Of a stretch of 64,000 bases of DNA, positions 25,801 to 35,671 are shown piece by piece. Source of the stretch: Roseibacillus sp. GTDB taxonomy: Bacteria; Verrucomicrobiota; Verrucomicrobiia; Verrucomicrobiales; Akkermansiaceae. The stretch is taken from assembly GCA_029242545.1 (NCBI GenBank), contig JAQWTV010000066.1, forward strand, positions 32,005-96,004, given 5' to 3'. The position numbers were made by a program, and so were the translations under genes. The notes under the pieces were generated by a model. The model did no database searches, was not told where the DNA came from, and worked only from the letters and a program-made list of their open reading frames with translations. Numbering within the stretch: the stretch's first letter is position 1; every line of letters begins with the position of its first letter.

Positions 25801-27780
25801 TCAAGGCTCTGGGGTATCCAGCAGAGTTTCTTTCAAGGTGGAGTATCGCTCGGACCCGATGACGAAGTAGTTGGGATTTCCAGCTACTTTCCCATAGAAT
25901 ATGCGATTTCTGGGCGAAGGGCTGGCAGCTGCGAGTTCAAATGAGGACTCGCGGAACCCCTGTAGCTCGCCGTCTTCATCAAGCTCCCGAAAGACTGCAG
26001 TCAGGCGAAAGCTGGGAGAGCGTAGGGCGCGTGCGGCGGCGAGACTGGTGGGGCGCAACCATTGCTCAACGCGCAACTCCTCCATAAACTTAAGGAGTTG
26101 ATTGGCGCGATGCTTGTTTAGCTCAGAGGTCACGTCTTCATGGTATTGCCGGGCGCTCCATTCCTCTGACAGGAATTTATATTTGAGCGTCAGGGCGGGA
26201 TCTCCCAGGGGAACCTTGATGGGATAATGTTCGATTTTCATGGCGCTGAGATCAACGATTGAAAATGGCATGAGTAGGGAATCCTGCCACTGGTGGCTTT
26301 CTGTTGCTATAGAGGTATAGCTGGCGGGGCTGATCTCTGCGATCGTTGAGCTGCCCTGCTTCATGGCGTAGCAACGTCCTTCGGGAGAGCGACCAAACAG
26401 GATGTCAACTGGTTCGCCTTGTTCCAGTTCAAGGAGGATTCGTTTGGTTGGAGGGGAAAGGCCGTAACGTGATAAACTAGCGGGGGCATTCGAGGCAAAG
26501 CCAACAACTTCATCGCGCGTGAGCGCTGTTAACACCTTTGCGACTACAGCTTCGTTAGCGGGGGATCGCTGACCCTCTTCCTGTAGCGTCCATCGAGGGC
26601 GCCCAGTTCGATCTTTTCCCAGAAATACATGGATGAGAGAAGTCCGGGTAGATTGATGGATGGTCATTGACTTGAGAGCCGCAATTTCAAAGTCCGCCAG
26701 GGTCCTGTCCCTGAGCTGATCTACCTTCAGTGGGAGCTGAGCGAGAGAGATGCCGCCTGCCACGGGCTTACGGGGAAGCTCAAATACGAGGCCTGGTCGC
26801 TCTTCCGAGGTAGCTAATACTGTATCCGCCTCCGGAGGAGTAGGGGGCTCTATCGTCAGGATGCTCGAAGAAGGGGTCTGATTCGGTCCGGTGCCCTTGG
26901 AAGTGAGTTCAATTTGGAGCAGAAACGCTCCGGGAGGACGAGGGGGGATGGTAATTGTGTTCCGTTCATGAATCCGGATGGCTCTCATCTGGGAGAGCCC
27001 CACGATCAGACCATTGACCATTTCAGGCTTGGTTCTGGTCTCGAGGGGCTTGGTCATGCGCCATGAGGAGGGTTGATCAGGAGCTCTGCTGAGAAGGATT
27101 TCCCGTCCATCTGACCGGATCCTGATGTTGGAGACACTTTTCTGATCAATTAAAAGAGGGTTATGATCGCGAAGGAGGTTCAGGCCGCGATCAAGAATAC
27201 GTCGAATGCTAGAGGTCAGCTTTTTTGGAGAAGAACAGACATAGATATGATCGTCCAAAGACCTCTCGCGGGGTCTCACAAAGAAGGTCTCAAGGAGACG
27301 CTCCTCTTTCTCGTCCAAACGATGCCATGCAGAGCGCCGCCCCAAGGTGAAATCTGCGAGAACTTGGTCGCCAGTCCCCTTGAGGGTTATCTGATAGGGG
27401 CCGGTGTCAGCGCCGGATGCACGCATTCCACTTTCCTCCTCCGTGATGGCTTTCTTCTTGAAGCTGTCCTCGATGCGAAGGTGGCGAGCAGCGTAGATAA
27501 TGGTCTGCAGGATGCCGTAATCCGCGCGGTCTCGTATCGGGGTGGTCATTTGCCAGGCTCCTTGGCGCTTTACGAACCTTGCCCGGTTGTCCTTGCTCTT
27601 TTCGATAATGATTTCTTCGACATCATTCAGTTCAAAGTCTGAGTAAAGGAGGCTGCCTGCCGGTTCAGAGGAGGTTCCGAATAAGAGGCCAAGATCCTTG
27701 CTGCTCAGGTGGATGGCGGCGATGCTTCCTGCCATAATGGCTAAAACGGCAAGAATCAGGGTAAACCTTCGAGAGAGCAT
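25801..27780 (-). CDS. DUF4340 domain-containing protein of an ABC transporter operon
   Basis: A 659-residue protein with a single N-terminal transmembrane segment (LILAVLAIMAGSIAAIHL), then a large extracytoplasmic part of the DUF4340 type. Typical patterns are EEIIIEKSKDNRARFVKRQGAWQMTTPIRDRAD near the start and a second similar unit (IHVFLGKDRTGRPRWTLQEEG) in the middle. It is the last of four minus-strand genes (ATPase, permease, Gld-like auxiliary, DUF4340), 23 bases after the auxiliary gene. This order is common in PVC genomes. The role is not known; a substrate-handling or scaffold part of the exporter is inferred. Confidence 0.82.
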   Translation of the reverse strand: MLSRRFTLILAVLAIMAGSIAAIHLSSKDLGLLFGTSSEPAGSLLYSDFELNDVEEIIIEKSKDNRARFVKRQGAWQMTTPIRDRADYGILQTIIYAARHLRIEDSFKKKAITEEESGMRASGADTGPYQITLKGTGDQVLADFTLGRRSAWHRLDEKEERLLETFFVRPRERSLDDHIYVCSSPKKLTSSIRRILDRGLNLLRDHNPLLIDQKSVSNIRIRSDGREILLSRAPDQPSSWRMTKPLETRTKPEMVNGLIVGLSQMRAIRIHERNTITIPPRPPGAFLLQIELTSKGTGPNQTPSSSILTIEPPTPPEADTVLATSEERPGLVFELPRKPVAGGISLAQLPLKVDQLRDRTLADFEIAALKSMTIHQSTRTSLIHVFLGKDRTGRPRWTLQEEGQRSPANEAVVAKVLTALTRDEVVGFASNAPASLSRYGLSPPTKRILLELEQGEPVDILFGRSPEGRCYAMKQGSSTIAEISPASYTSIATESHQWQDSLLMPFSIVDLSAMKIEHYPIKVPLGDPALTLKYKFLSEEWSARQYHEDVTSELNKHRANQLLKFMEELRVEQWLRPTSLAAARALRSPSFRLTAVFRELDEDGELQGFRESSFELAAASPSPRNRIFYGKVAGNPNYFVIGSERYSTLKETLLDTPEP

Positions 27781-27803
27781 AGTATCGATTGTTGACCCAT
27801 CGC

Positions 27804-29348
27804 CTAGGAGCGCCTTGCGTTCCAGATAGAAAGTGAGATCAGCAGGAAGAGCCCCGGCGCAAAGAAGAGGTTAAGCTTATTTACAAAGGACACTTTCTGG
27901 GAGGAGAGGAGAAGTTTGTAGTAACGTATCGGTTTAGGGCCAATTCCGGAGAGTTCCTCCCGGCCGATAAGCCAGTTGCTGGTATTTCGGAGAAAGTCGA
28001 TATGCTCTTTCTGCCTGCTGCGAGGCCGAAGAAAGTCCTTGTTGGCCACGATAATCATGCGGGAGGTGCTTTCTGCAGTCTGCTCGTTGCGTTCGTTGCC
28101 GCGGGAGACCGAGGCAGCAAGGTAGTGTGGGCCCGGTAAAGGTGCGGTGCCGTCAAGCGGCTGGGCCGTGACGCTTTCGTTAGCAGCGATCAGGGCAAGA
28201 GGAAGGATCTGTCTTAGCTCGAGATCCTCTGCGTTTTCTCTCAACTCCAGTGACGAGGTAGCACCCTCAAACATGGTGGAGGCATTGCCGAGGTCTCCTA
28301 CGGCAGCTGCGTTCGTAAAGGTCGCAGGAATATCAAAGGCCCTCTGGCTTCCCTTGGCCGTCGACAGGCGTACCGCTCTCGGGGTGACCCCGTGCTCTCT
28401 CAGGAACGCGCGAATGTTGGGGGGTTGCTCCTTTCTCGTGGGGTCCATAACTACGAGGAGAGCGGCCTTGGGGCGTTTCCAGTATTCGCGAAGGACATCC
28501 ATCTCCTGTGCGTTAAGGTCGAAGCGAGGGGCCACCAAAGCGATTCCTGCCGCGTCATCCGGAATTCGGTCGAGTCCGGAAATTCGGAATGGTGCTATTT
28601 CGATGTTCAAGCTGGCGAATGTACGGCTTAGAAACGTCCAAGGGGCATCTTCTTCTGATCCAGCGATCTGGCTTTTATCAGCCAGAAAATACATGCGGCG
28701 GGGCGCTCCCTCGAGTGCTCGGCGGAGGGAGGCTGTTATCTGGTCCTCGTCTCGATAGCCAATCACTCTCCGACCCCTTCGCTGGTCACTGCTGAACACG
28801 AGCATGTCTTGAACGGCAATAAACCTGATATGGGCTTTCTGCATTTCCTCTTCGGTGCGCTCGGCGGTCTCGGCTTTAATGCTCTGGGTAAGGGAAGGAA
28901 GAGCGTCGATGATGATCGTATCGTCAACAAATGCGGTATCGTATTTGTCCGCAATCGCGATGGCGGCATCGCTGTCGCGAACATAGTCTATCAGTTGAAC
29001 CCGGATAGTGCCCTGGCTGAGACGCTCGTAAGCATGGAGCATTGAAGATATTCTTGGATAGTGGGCAGAATTTCTCCGGACTGCGGCGATGATTTTAACA
29101 GGGTTCTTTCGTGCGCGGAAAGAGCTGGATTGAAGGAGATTACGAGTTTGATTTGAGAGAGTAAAATCCTTGTTCTGGCTGAGGTCCCAGACTGTTTGAC
29201 GATTTCCCGCAAAGTAATTCACGGAGAGTAGAATCGTCAGGCAAAGGAAAAGCTGCAGCATCATCATGCGGCCCTCTGATCCAGAGCGTCTTCGGCCTTT
29301 CTTTGGCGGAGGGTTCTGCTCCTCAAGGGTGTTGGGTTGCTCCTTCAT
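27804..29348 (-). CDS. GldG-like ABC transporter auxiliary protein
   Basis: A 514-residue membrane protein of the Gldg family/ABC-type auxiliary type. It has a basic cytoplasmic N-terminus, a membrane helix (MLQLFLCLTILLSVNYFA), the family-typical start of the extracytoplasmic region (WDLSQNKDFTLSNQTRNLLQS), a long alpha/beta domain (RRVIGYRDEDQITASLRRAL, AALLVVMDPTRKEQPP) and a C-terminal helix (LFFAPGLFLLISLSIW). In Bacteroidota GldG serves gliding motility; in other phyla the same gene trio is an uncharacterised exporter. It is 14 bases downstream of the permease gene. Confidence 0.85.
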   Translation of the reverse strand: MKEQPNTLEEQNPPPKKGRRRSGSEGRMMMLQLFLCLTILLSVNYFAGNRQTVWDLSQNKDFTLSNQTRNLLQSSSFRARKNPVKIIAAVRRNSAHYPRISSMLHAYERLSQGTIRVQLIDYVRDSDAAIAIADKYDTAFVDDTIIIDALPSLTQSIKAETAERTEEEMQKAHIRFIAVQDMLVFSSDQRRGRRVIGYRDEDQITASLRRALEGAPRRMYFLADKSQIAGSEEDAPWTFLSRTFASLNIEIAPFRISGLDRIPDDAAGIALVAPRFDLNAQEMDVLREYWKRPKAALLVVMDPTRKEQPPNIRAFLREHGVTPRAVRLSTAKGSQRAFDIPATFTNAAAVGDLGNASTMFEGATSSLELRENAEDLELRQILPLALIAANESVTAQPLDGTAPLPGPHYLAASVSRGNERNEQTAESTSRMIIVANKDFLRPRSRQKEHIDFLRNTSNWLIGREELSGIGPKPIRYYKLLLSSQKVSFVNKLNLFFAPGLFLLISLSIWNARRS

Positions 29349-29362
29349 GACAAATTAAGAAC

Positions 29363-30115
29363 CTAGCTTTTCCAACGCCGGTAGTTGAGGGCGTGATGAG
29401 TCATGAGCAGGACGAAGGCTGTTGCAGTCAGGTAATAGATAACCGTGCGGCTGTTAATTAGCCCCCTTGAGAAGTCGCGGAGGTGTTCGCTGGCCGAGAT
29501 ATGGTGAAACAGCGAAGCTGCTGGAAATTGATCTCCGTAGATTGCAGTGATATATCCTAGGAAGTAGTGAATAAAGAGTAGCCCGACGGTGATCACTCCA
29601 GCGATGATCTGGCTTGAAGTCAGGGCTGAAGCAAAGGTTCCAATGGCGAGAAAGAGGGAGCCCATGAGAAGGATCAGGAAGAACGCTCCCACAAGAGAGC
29701 CCGCGCTGAAGGGAGGGTCTAGATTCGTCAGGAGGCCAAAGATTTGGAATTGAAGGAAACTCGGAATCCAGAGAAGAAGGTAAAAGCACAGGGTGGCAAG
29801 GTGTTTTCCCAAGACGAGCTGTGAGGTCTGCACGGGCGCGGTCAGGAGGGTCTCGAGGGTTCCGGCCCGCTCCTCCTCGGCAAAGAGGCGCATGGTAATC
29901 AGGGGGAAGAGAGCGAGAAAGTAGAACCAGAACTGGGGCATATGGAAAACGATGTAGACCAGGCTTTCCGGGATTGGTGCGTCCTGAAGAGCCTTCATTG
30001 CGCTGGAGACTGACCAGCCCTGCATGACGGTTACTAGGGTTAGAAGAATCCATCCTAATGGACTCAGGAAGAAGCCTCGGAGCTCCTTGCGGAGAATGAT
30101 AAGAAGAGTGCTCAT
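29363..30115 (-). CDS. ABC-2 type transporter permease (GldF-like)
   Basis: A permease of about 250 residues with six predicted transmembrane helices (ILLTLVTVMQGW, FYFLALFPLITMRLF, LCFYLLLWIPSFLQF, GAFFLILLMGSLFLAIGTF and two more). The motif EEERAGTLETLLTAPV after the second helix is typical of ABC-2/GldF permeases. The ATG at 30115 follows the ATPase stop with one base between, which is a better start than the upstream ATG at 30148 that would overlap the ATPase gene. It forms the membrane channel with the upstream ATPase. Confidence 0.88.
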   Translation of the reverse strand: MSTLLIILRKELRGFFLSPLGWILLTLVTVMQGWSVSSAMKALQDAPIPESLVYIVFHMPQFWFYFLALFPLITMRLFAEEERAGTLETLLTAPVQTSQLVLGKHLATLCFYLLLWIPSFLQFQIFGLLTNLDPPFSAGSLVGAFFLILLMGSLFLAIGTFASALTSSQIIAGVITVGLLFIHYFLGYITAIYGDQFPAASLFHHISASEHLRDFSRGLINSRTVIYYLTATAFVLLMTHHALNYRRWKS

Positions 30116-30116
30116 T

Positions 30117-31049
30117 TCAGTCCTTCCGCGTAAGTTCAACGAAAACATCCTCCAGTGTAGCCGCGTAGCGGTGAAGGCTCCGTAAAGGCCATCCCTCTTC
30201 CCGGGCGAGGTTCGCCAGTCGTTCGCGGGTGTCGGTGCCAGATTCGACTAGGATAGAAAATTCGCCCCAGCTTCCACGATCTCGCTCATGGGTGACCTTC
30301 TTGACCTGATCAAGACTACTCATTTTCTCGTGGGCGATCAGGGGGTCAGCCTTTAATTCAATGGAGATGCGGCCGGCACTGCGCATTTTGGAAACCAGGT
30401 TTGAGGGGGTGTCTGAGGCGAGAACCATCCCTCCGTCAATAATCACGATCTTATCACAGATCATTTCCACCTCACTCAGAATATGAGTCGAAAGGAGAAT
30501 GGTGTGGGACTCTCCAAGTTCCTTGATGAGATGCCGAATAGATCGGATTTGGTTCGGGTCGAGTCCGTTGGTTGGCTCGTCGAGGATCAGGAGAGGGGGA
30601 TCGTGGATCAGGGCATCGGCCAATCCTACCCGCTGGCGGAATCCCTTGGAAAGGGTCTTGATCATCTTACGGCGGACGTCACCTAATCCGCAGCGTTCAA
30701 TGACCTCGTCCATGCGGCGGCGAAGGGTATTGCCCCTTAGTCCCTTAATGTGACCGCGAAAGCGCAAATATTCACGTATTCGCATGTCGCGGTAGAGAGG
30801 GACTGATTCGGGAAGGTAGCCGATGCGTTGGCGGGTTTCCAAGGAGTGCTCGCTCACATCCAGGCCATCGACGGTGGCTGTTCCGCTGGTTGCAGGCAGA
30901 AACCCGGTAAGGATACGTATTGTAGTGGTCTTCCCGGCACCATTTGGGCCTAGGAAGCCGACTACTTCTCCCTTTGCAGCTTCGAATGTGGCCCCGGATA
31001 CCGCTGAATGTCGGCCGAAGCGTTTGGTGAGATTGTCAACCTTGATCAT
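30117..31049 (-). CDS. ABC transporter ATP-binding protein (GldA/NatA-like)
   Basis: ATPase subunit of 310 residues. Walker A GPNGAGKTTT (about residues 34-43), signature LSKGFRQRVGLADAL, Walker B LLILDEPTNGLDPNQ and the switch His in LLSTHILSE are all present. The C-terminal region of about 85 residues (ISIELKADPLIAHE to the end) is the accessory domain of this subfamily, ending LEDVFVELTRKD. It is the first gene of the four-gene minus-strand operon and is divergent from sucA over a spacer of about 134 bases. Confidence 0.93.
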   Translation of the reverse strand: MIKVDNLTKRFGRHSAVSGATFEAAKGEVVGFLGPNGAGKTTTIRILTGFLPATSGTATVDGLDVSEHSLETRQRIGYLPESVPLYRDMRIREYLRFRGHIKGLRGNTLRRRMDEVIERCGLGDVRRKMIKTLSKGFRQRVGLADALIHDPPLLILDEPTNGLDPNQIRSIRHLIKELGESHTILLSTHILSEVEMICDKIVIIDGGMVLASDTPSNLVSKMRSAGRISIELKADPLIAHEKMSSLDQVKKVTHERDRGSWGEFSILVESGTDTRERLANLAREEGWPLRSLHRYAATLEDVFVELTRKD

Positions 31050-31183
31050 CTTGGGTATGACGAGAACCGGTTTGCATGTGCGATTGACTCTCCGAGTAAG
31101 AGACCTTAACTAAAGCGAAACGTGGCCGGCACCAAGGAAGAAAACCCCAAGGGCCGTCTGCCAATCCCCTCTGGTCACGCTCG

Positions 31184-33994
31184 ATGAACTCATCCGTTAC
31201 CGCCCGCATGACCCCTAATCTGCTGGAAGCGAATTATCAACGCTGGCTCGATGACCCCACGGGTATTGATCCTACGTGGGCTGCCTTTTTCGAGGGTTTT
31301 GAACTGGGAACTGCCCAGCTTGAGGAGTTGGGAGAGGCTGAGCAGAATGGAGCAGCCACGGCCAAAGCGGGGGCGGAGGAAGGAGAGGACTCAGCGGCTC
31401 TACCGGATTCAGTATATTCGGCCTTTCGGGGTAGGTTAGTCAGTCTCGTCTACAACTACCGGACTCTTGGGCACACTCAGGCCCATATTAATCCTCTCGA
31501 TGACTGTCCGAAACCGAATCCCAGGCTCGACCCCATCAAGTTCGGGTTCGAAGAGAGGGATCTTGGGCGGAGGGTGTCCACCCAGTTCTTTCGGAATGGA
31601 GAGGAAATGGAGCTGGGAGAAATGATCTCCGGATTAGACGCGACTTATTCAGGATCGATTGGGTTTGAGTTCATGCACATCCACAACACGGAGGTGCGAA
31701 ACTGGATTCGGGAAAAGGTCGAGGGGCGGGTGATTGAGAGCAACCCCTCTCGAGACATGAAGGAAAAGGCCTTGGGGTGGATCTTCGAAGCAGAGCTCTT
31801 TGAATCGTTCATTGGGAAAAAGTTTTTGGGAGAGAAGCGTTTTTCGCTAGAGGGTGGAGAGGGGCTGATGGCGATTCTGAATCGGATTCTTGAGCTGTCT
31901 CCAAGTGTCGGAGTCAAGGAGGTGGCGATGGGGATGGCTCATCGCGGTCGATTGAATGTCCTCGGCCAGATTGTGCGCAAGTCTCTCCGCACGATCCTCT
32001 ACGAGTTTACCCCAAATTATGTTCCAGACCTGGTGGCGGGAGATGGAGATGTTAAATACCACCTTGGGTATGAAAACGTGCGAACCTTTCCCGATGGGGA
32101 GGTCCGCGTCAGCCTTGCGGCAAACCCTAGCCACCTGGAAGCAGTGAATGCGGTGGTAGAAGGAAAGGCGCGGGCGCGGCAACGAATTCTTGGTGATGAC
32201 GGAGCAAAGACGGACCGGAAGCAGGTTTTGCCCCTTCTCATTCACGGGGATGCGGCTTTTGCTGGGCAGGGTTCAGTCGCTGAGGTTCTCAATCTTTCCC
32301 AGCTGCCCGGATATCGGACTGGAGGAACGGTGCATGTCATCATCAACAACCAGATCGGTTTCACAACCATGCCGTCTGATGCGCGGTCCTCTTCCTACGC
32401 CACTGATGTGGCCAAGATGATTGAAGCGCCCATTCTACACGTGAATGGCGAGTGTCCCATGGAGTTGATCTGGGCAGCAGAATTTGCGTTCGCTTTCCGT
32501 CAGAAGTTCGGAAGAGATGTGGTGATTGACATGTATTGTTACCGCCGGCAGGGACACAACGAAACGGATCAGGCCGCCTTCACTCAGCCCCATATTTATC
32601 GGCAAATATCGAAGCGGAAGCCCCTCGGGAAGCTCTACGCAGATGAGCTAGTGGAGACTGGGGTTATGAGTGCGGAGGAAGTTCAGGCCGGGCACGATGA
32701 GATATGGAGCCGCTTTGAGTCAGAATATGATGAAATGAAGCGCCTTGAGGAAGAGGGGAGTCGGAGCATTTACACGGGATCCACGGCCAAGGCGCAGGAG
32801 AGCTTCAATCATGACCCGGTCAATACTGGGATATCTCGGGAGCTTCTTCAGCACCTGGGAGGCGTTCTTACGTCCGTGCCTGAGGGCTTTAAGTTGCACC
32901 CCACTCTGGCGAAACGATTCATGCCGCGGCGGGTAGATGCATTGAAAAATGGTGGGCCTTTCGACTGGGCTTTTGCAGAGTCACTTGCGTGGGGTGCTCT
33001 CTTGAAAGAGGGCTACCCCGTCAGGCTCTCGGGACAGGACTGCCGCCGAGGAACCTTCAGCCAGCGGCATGCGGTCTTCTATGATTATGAAAGCCGTGAT
33101 CGCCATATACCACTTAGCCATATCGATCCAGAGCAGTCTAAGTTCTGTGTCTACAACAGTCTCCTTTCAGAGGCTGCGGTGCTTGGTTTTGATTACGGCT
33201 ATTCCCTCGGGTGCCCTCAGATGCTGATCATGTGGGAAGCCCAGTTCGGAGACTTTGCGAATGGGGCTCAGGTTATTATCGACCAGTTTATTTCATCTGC
33301 AGAATCGAAGTGGCAGGTGCCCAGCAGCATAGTGATGCTGCTTCCACATGGTTATGAGGGGATGGGACCTGAGCACAGCAGCGCGCGTCTTGAGCGATTC
33401 CTCCAGCTTTGTGCTGAAAAAAACATGACGGTGGCAAACTTGTCTACGCCCGCACAATATTTTCATGTTCTGAGACGTCAGAAGCATCGTAGCTTCTTGA
33501 AGCCGCTTGTGCTCATGACGCCCAAGAGCTTGCTGACAAGGCCAGAGGCTGTTTCCCACGAAGATGATTTTCTCGAGAATGAGTGTTTTCGAGAGATTTT
33601 GCAGGATCCGCAGCTGGGAGAGCTGGATCTTGAGAAGGTCGACCGCGTTGTCTTCTGCTCGGGGAAGGTCTACTACGACCTTGTCCAGCATCGGAAGGAG
33701 AATGATCTCGGGCACACAGCGATTATCAGGATTGAGCAGCTTTACCCTTTCCATGGCGAAATGATTAAGCAGCTGATTGAGCCTTTCAAGCGTGCGGAGG
33801 CATTCGTGTGGTGTCAGGAAGAGCCTCTCAACATGGGAGCTTGGTCGTATATCTGGTCGCGGCTCGAGCAGTGTGTTGGGTCCCGGCGGGTGCGCTATGC
33901 AGGTAGAGAGAGGGCCTCAAGTCCGGCTGCGGGATCGAAAGCAATGCACCTCAGGGAACAGAAGATGCTCGTGGAAAAAGCGTTCTCCGTGTAA
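31184..33994 (+). CDS. sucA: 2-oxoglutarate dehydrogenase E1 component
   Basis: Thiamine-diphosphate-dependent E1 of the 2-oxoglutarate dehydrogenase complex, decarboxylating 2-oxoglutarate in the TCA cycle. The 936-residue length is typical. Visible parts are the N-terminal E2-binding region (NLLEANYQRWLDDP), MGMAHRGRLNVL, SLAANPSHLEAVNAVVEGK, GDAAFAGQG, the ThDP motif region NNQIGFTT, CYRRQGHNETDQAAFTQP, and the C-terminal transketolase-like half (SGQDCRRGTFSQRHAV, EAQFGDFANGAQV, LPHGYEGMGPEHSSARLERFL). The ATG at 31184 has no Shine-Dalgarno sequence. sucB follows after 32 bases; no lpd (E3) gene is in the window. Confidence 0.97.
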   Translation: MNSSVTARMTPNLLEANYQRWLDDPTGIDPTWAAFFEGFELGTAQLEELGEAEQNGAATAKAGAEEGEDSAALPDSVYSAFRGRLVSLVYNYRTLGHTQAHINPLDDCPKPNPRLDPIKFGFEERDLGRRVSTQFFRNGEEMELGEMISGLDATYSGSIGFEFMHIHNTEVRNWIREKVEGRVIESNPSRDMKEKALGWIFEAELFESFIGKKFLGEKRFSLEGGEGLMAILNRILELSPSVGVKEVAMGMAHRGRLNVLGQIVRKSLRTILYEFTPNYVPDLVAGDGDVKYHLGYENVRTFPDGEVRVSLAANPSHLEAVNAVVEGKARARQRILGDDGAKTDRKQVLPLLIHGDAAFAGQGSVAEVLNLSQLPGYRTGGTVHVIINNQIGFTTMPSDARSSSYATDVAKMIEAPILHVNGECPMELIWAAEFAFAFRQKFGRDVVIDMYCYRRQGHNETDQAAFTQPHIYRQISKRKPLGKLYADELVETGVMSAEEVQAGHDEIWSRFESEYDEMKRLEEEGSRSIYTGSTAKAQESFNHDPVNTGISRELLQHLGGVLTSVPEGFKLHPTLAKRFMPRRVDALKNGGPFDWAFAESLAWGALLKEGYPVRLSGQDCRRGTFSQRHAVFYDYESRDRHIPLSHIDPEQSKFCVYNSLLSEAAVLGFDYGYSLGCPQMLIMWEAQFGDFANGAQVIIDQFISSAESKWQVPSSIVMLLPHGYEGMGPEHSSARLERFLQLCAEKNMTVANLSTPAQYFHVLRRQKHRSFLKPLVLMTPKSLLTRPEAVSHEDDFLENECFREILQDPQLGELDLEKVDRVVFCSGKVYYDLVQHRKENDLGHTAIIRIEQLYPFHGEMIKQLIEPFKRAEAFVWCQEEPLNMGAWSYIWSRLEQCVGSRRVRYAGRERASSPAAGSKAMHLREQKMLVEKAFSV

Positions 33995-34026
33995 GGAAAA
34001 GCCCGTAGCCCTGACCCAATTTATCT

Positions 34027-35598
34027 ATGGCCCTTGAAGTCAAAATTCCTGCTGCCGGTGAGTCCATAAACACGGCGACTGTGGGTCAGTGGCACAAGTC
34101 GGATGGGGAGAGCGTCGGAAAAGGTGAAATCCTTGCGACGATTGAAACGGATAAAGTCTCGAGTGAACTTGAGTCACCCATAGATGGGGTCATTCAAATC
34201 GTGGTGGGAGAAGGTGAAGAAGTGGCAATAGGCACTGTTATTGCAAAAATCACAGAAGTTGCGGAGAGCGAGGACTCAGGTGGATCCGATGAATCTATTT
34301 CGGGTGAGAGTGGCATTGCCGGAGAGGTGTCTGCTGGGGGCGCGGGAAGCGCCGAAGCTCCGGCAAGCGAAGAGTCAGAGCCCTTTGGATTCACCGCCTT
34401 GGATGAAGGGCCTGAAATTATCGCTATCAAGGTTCCTGCGGCAGGGGAGTCCATCGCTTCAGCAACTATTGCGCAATGGCACAAGCGAGACGGTGAAACG
34501 GTGGGAGCTGGGGAGACTCTTGTTACCCTAGAGACAGACAAGGTATCTGCAGAAATCGATGCCGAATCACCGGGCTTACTCAATATTCTCTCTCCAGAGG
34601 GAATGGAAGTCTCCATCGGGGCTGTAATCGGCACGGTCACGGTTGGGGCGTTGTCGCAAGTAGATGCGGAAGGGCCTGCAGGTGTTGGGAGGGAGGAGAA
34701 ATCGGAGAGTCAGTCCCCCGGGAACTTAGAGGAAGCCCAAGCCCCGATCACTCCGGAAGCGGAATTGAAGAGTAGTTCCTCGGCGGCTGCGGCGCTGCTT
34801 GCGTCCTCTTTGCTATCGGGAAACTCAGAGGATCCGGGAGGACCTAGTCAAAGGGAAAGCTCGGACGGAGAGTCGGGAGGAGCTCCCGATTCAGGAGAGG
34901 ATCGCACCACTCGGCGACGTATGACGCCTCTGCGAAGAAAGATAGCCACTCAGCTTGTTAATGCACAGCAGACCGCTGCGATCCTGACGACGTTCAATGA
35001 AGTTGACATGTCGGCAGTGATGCAACTTCGCAAGACTGTACAGGAAAGTTTTATCGAGAAGTATGGGGTCAAGTTGGGGTTCATGTCCCTCTTCGTAAAG
35101 GCAGTGGTGCACGCCCTGAGAGAAGTGCCTACCTTGAACGGACGGATCGAGGGCCAGGAAATTATAGAAAACCATTTCTATGACATTGGCATCGCGGTTG
35201 GAACCGAGAAGGGTCTTGTCGTTCCGGTGATCCGGGATGCGGAAGCGAAGGACTGCCCCCAAATCGAAAAGGATATTCTCAACTACGCCGAGCGCGCACG
35301 GGAGGGAAAGATACAGCTGGAGGATCTGCGTGGCGGGGTTTTCACCATCTCGAATGGGGGAATCTACGGATCACTTCTGAGCACTCCGATTCTCAATCCG
35401 CCACAGAGTGGAATTCTCGGGATGCATACCATTCAAGAACGGCCAATGGCGGTTGATGGCAAGGTTGAGATTCGACCCATGATGTATCTGGCGCTGAGTT
35501 ATGATCACCGGATGGTTGACGGGAAAGAGGCAGTGACGTTCCTGATCAAGGTGAAAGAGTGCCTCGAAAGTCCAGCAAGTCTACTTCTTGAATTGTAG
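34027..35598 (+). CDS. sucB: Dihydrolipoyllysine succinyltransferase (E2) with two lipoyl domains
   Basis: E2 core of the 2-oxoglutarate dehydrogenase complex, moving the succinyl group to CoA. It has two N-terminal lipoyl domains, with lipoylation lysines K43 (ETDKVSSE) and K172 (ETDKVSAE), and a C-terminal catalytic domain ([45 protein letters not shown]) with active-site H494 and D498 in DHRMVDG. Most such E2 proteins have one lipoyl domain and a peripheral subunit-binding domain before the catalytic core. Here the linker at about 215-295 is Ser/Gly/Glu-rich and shows no clear binding-domain motif. It follows sucA closely, so the two are probably cotranscribed. The double GESI motif in both lipoyl domains points to a 2-oxoglutarate type E2. 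Confidence 0.92.
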   Translation: MALEVKIPAAGESINTATVGQWHKSDGESVGKGEILATIETDKVSSELESPIDGVIQIVVGEGEEVAIGTVIAKITEVAESEDSGGSDESISGESGIAGEVSAGGAGSAEAPASEESEPFGFTALDEGPEIIAIKVPAAGESIASATIAQWHKRDGETVGAGETLVTLETDKVSAEIDAESPGLLNILSPEGMEVSIGAVIGTVTVGALSQVDAEGPAGVGREEKSESQSPGNLEEAQAPITPEAELKSSSSAAAALLASSLLSGNSEDPGGPSQRESSDGESGGAPDSGEDRTTRRRMTPLRRKIATQLVNAQQTAAILTTFNEVDMSAVMQLRKTVQESFIEKYGVKLGFMSLFVKAVVHALREVPTLNGRIEGQEIIENHFYDIGIAVGTEKGLVVPVIRDAEAKDCPQIEKDILNYAERAREGKIQLEDLRGGVFTISNGGIYGSLLSTPILNPPQSGILGMHTIQERPMAVDGKVEIRPMMYLALSYDHRMVDGKEAVTFLIKVKECLESPASLLLEL

Positions 35599-35671
35599 AG
35601 AATGCAGGCTGCAGGGCGGCAATAAAGATTAATGTGTTCGCGAACTAGAGTAGAAACCGGAGGCGAGCACC

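Noticed and set aside
34027..35598. Assignment as pyruvate dehydrogenase E2
   Set aside because: The neighbour is a clear 2-oxoglutarate dehydrogenase E1 and the catalytic and lipoyl motifs (GESI) fit the succinyltransferase type.
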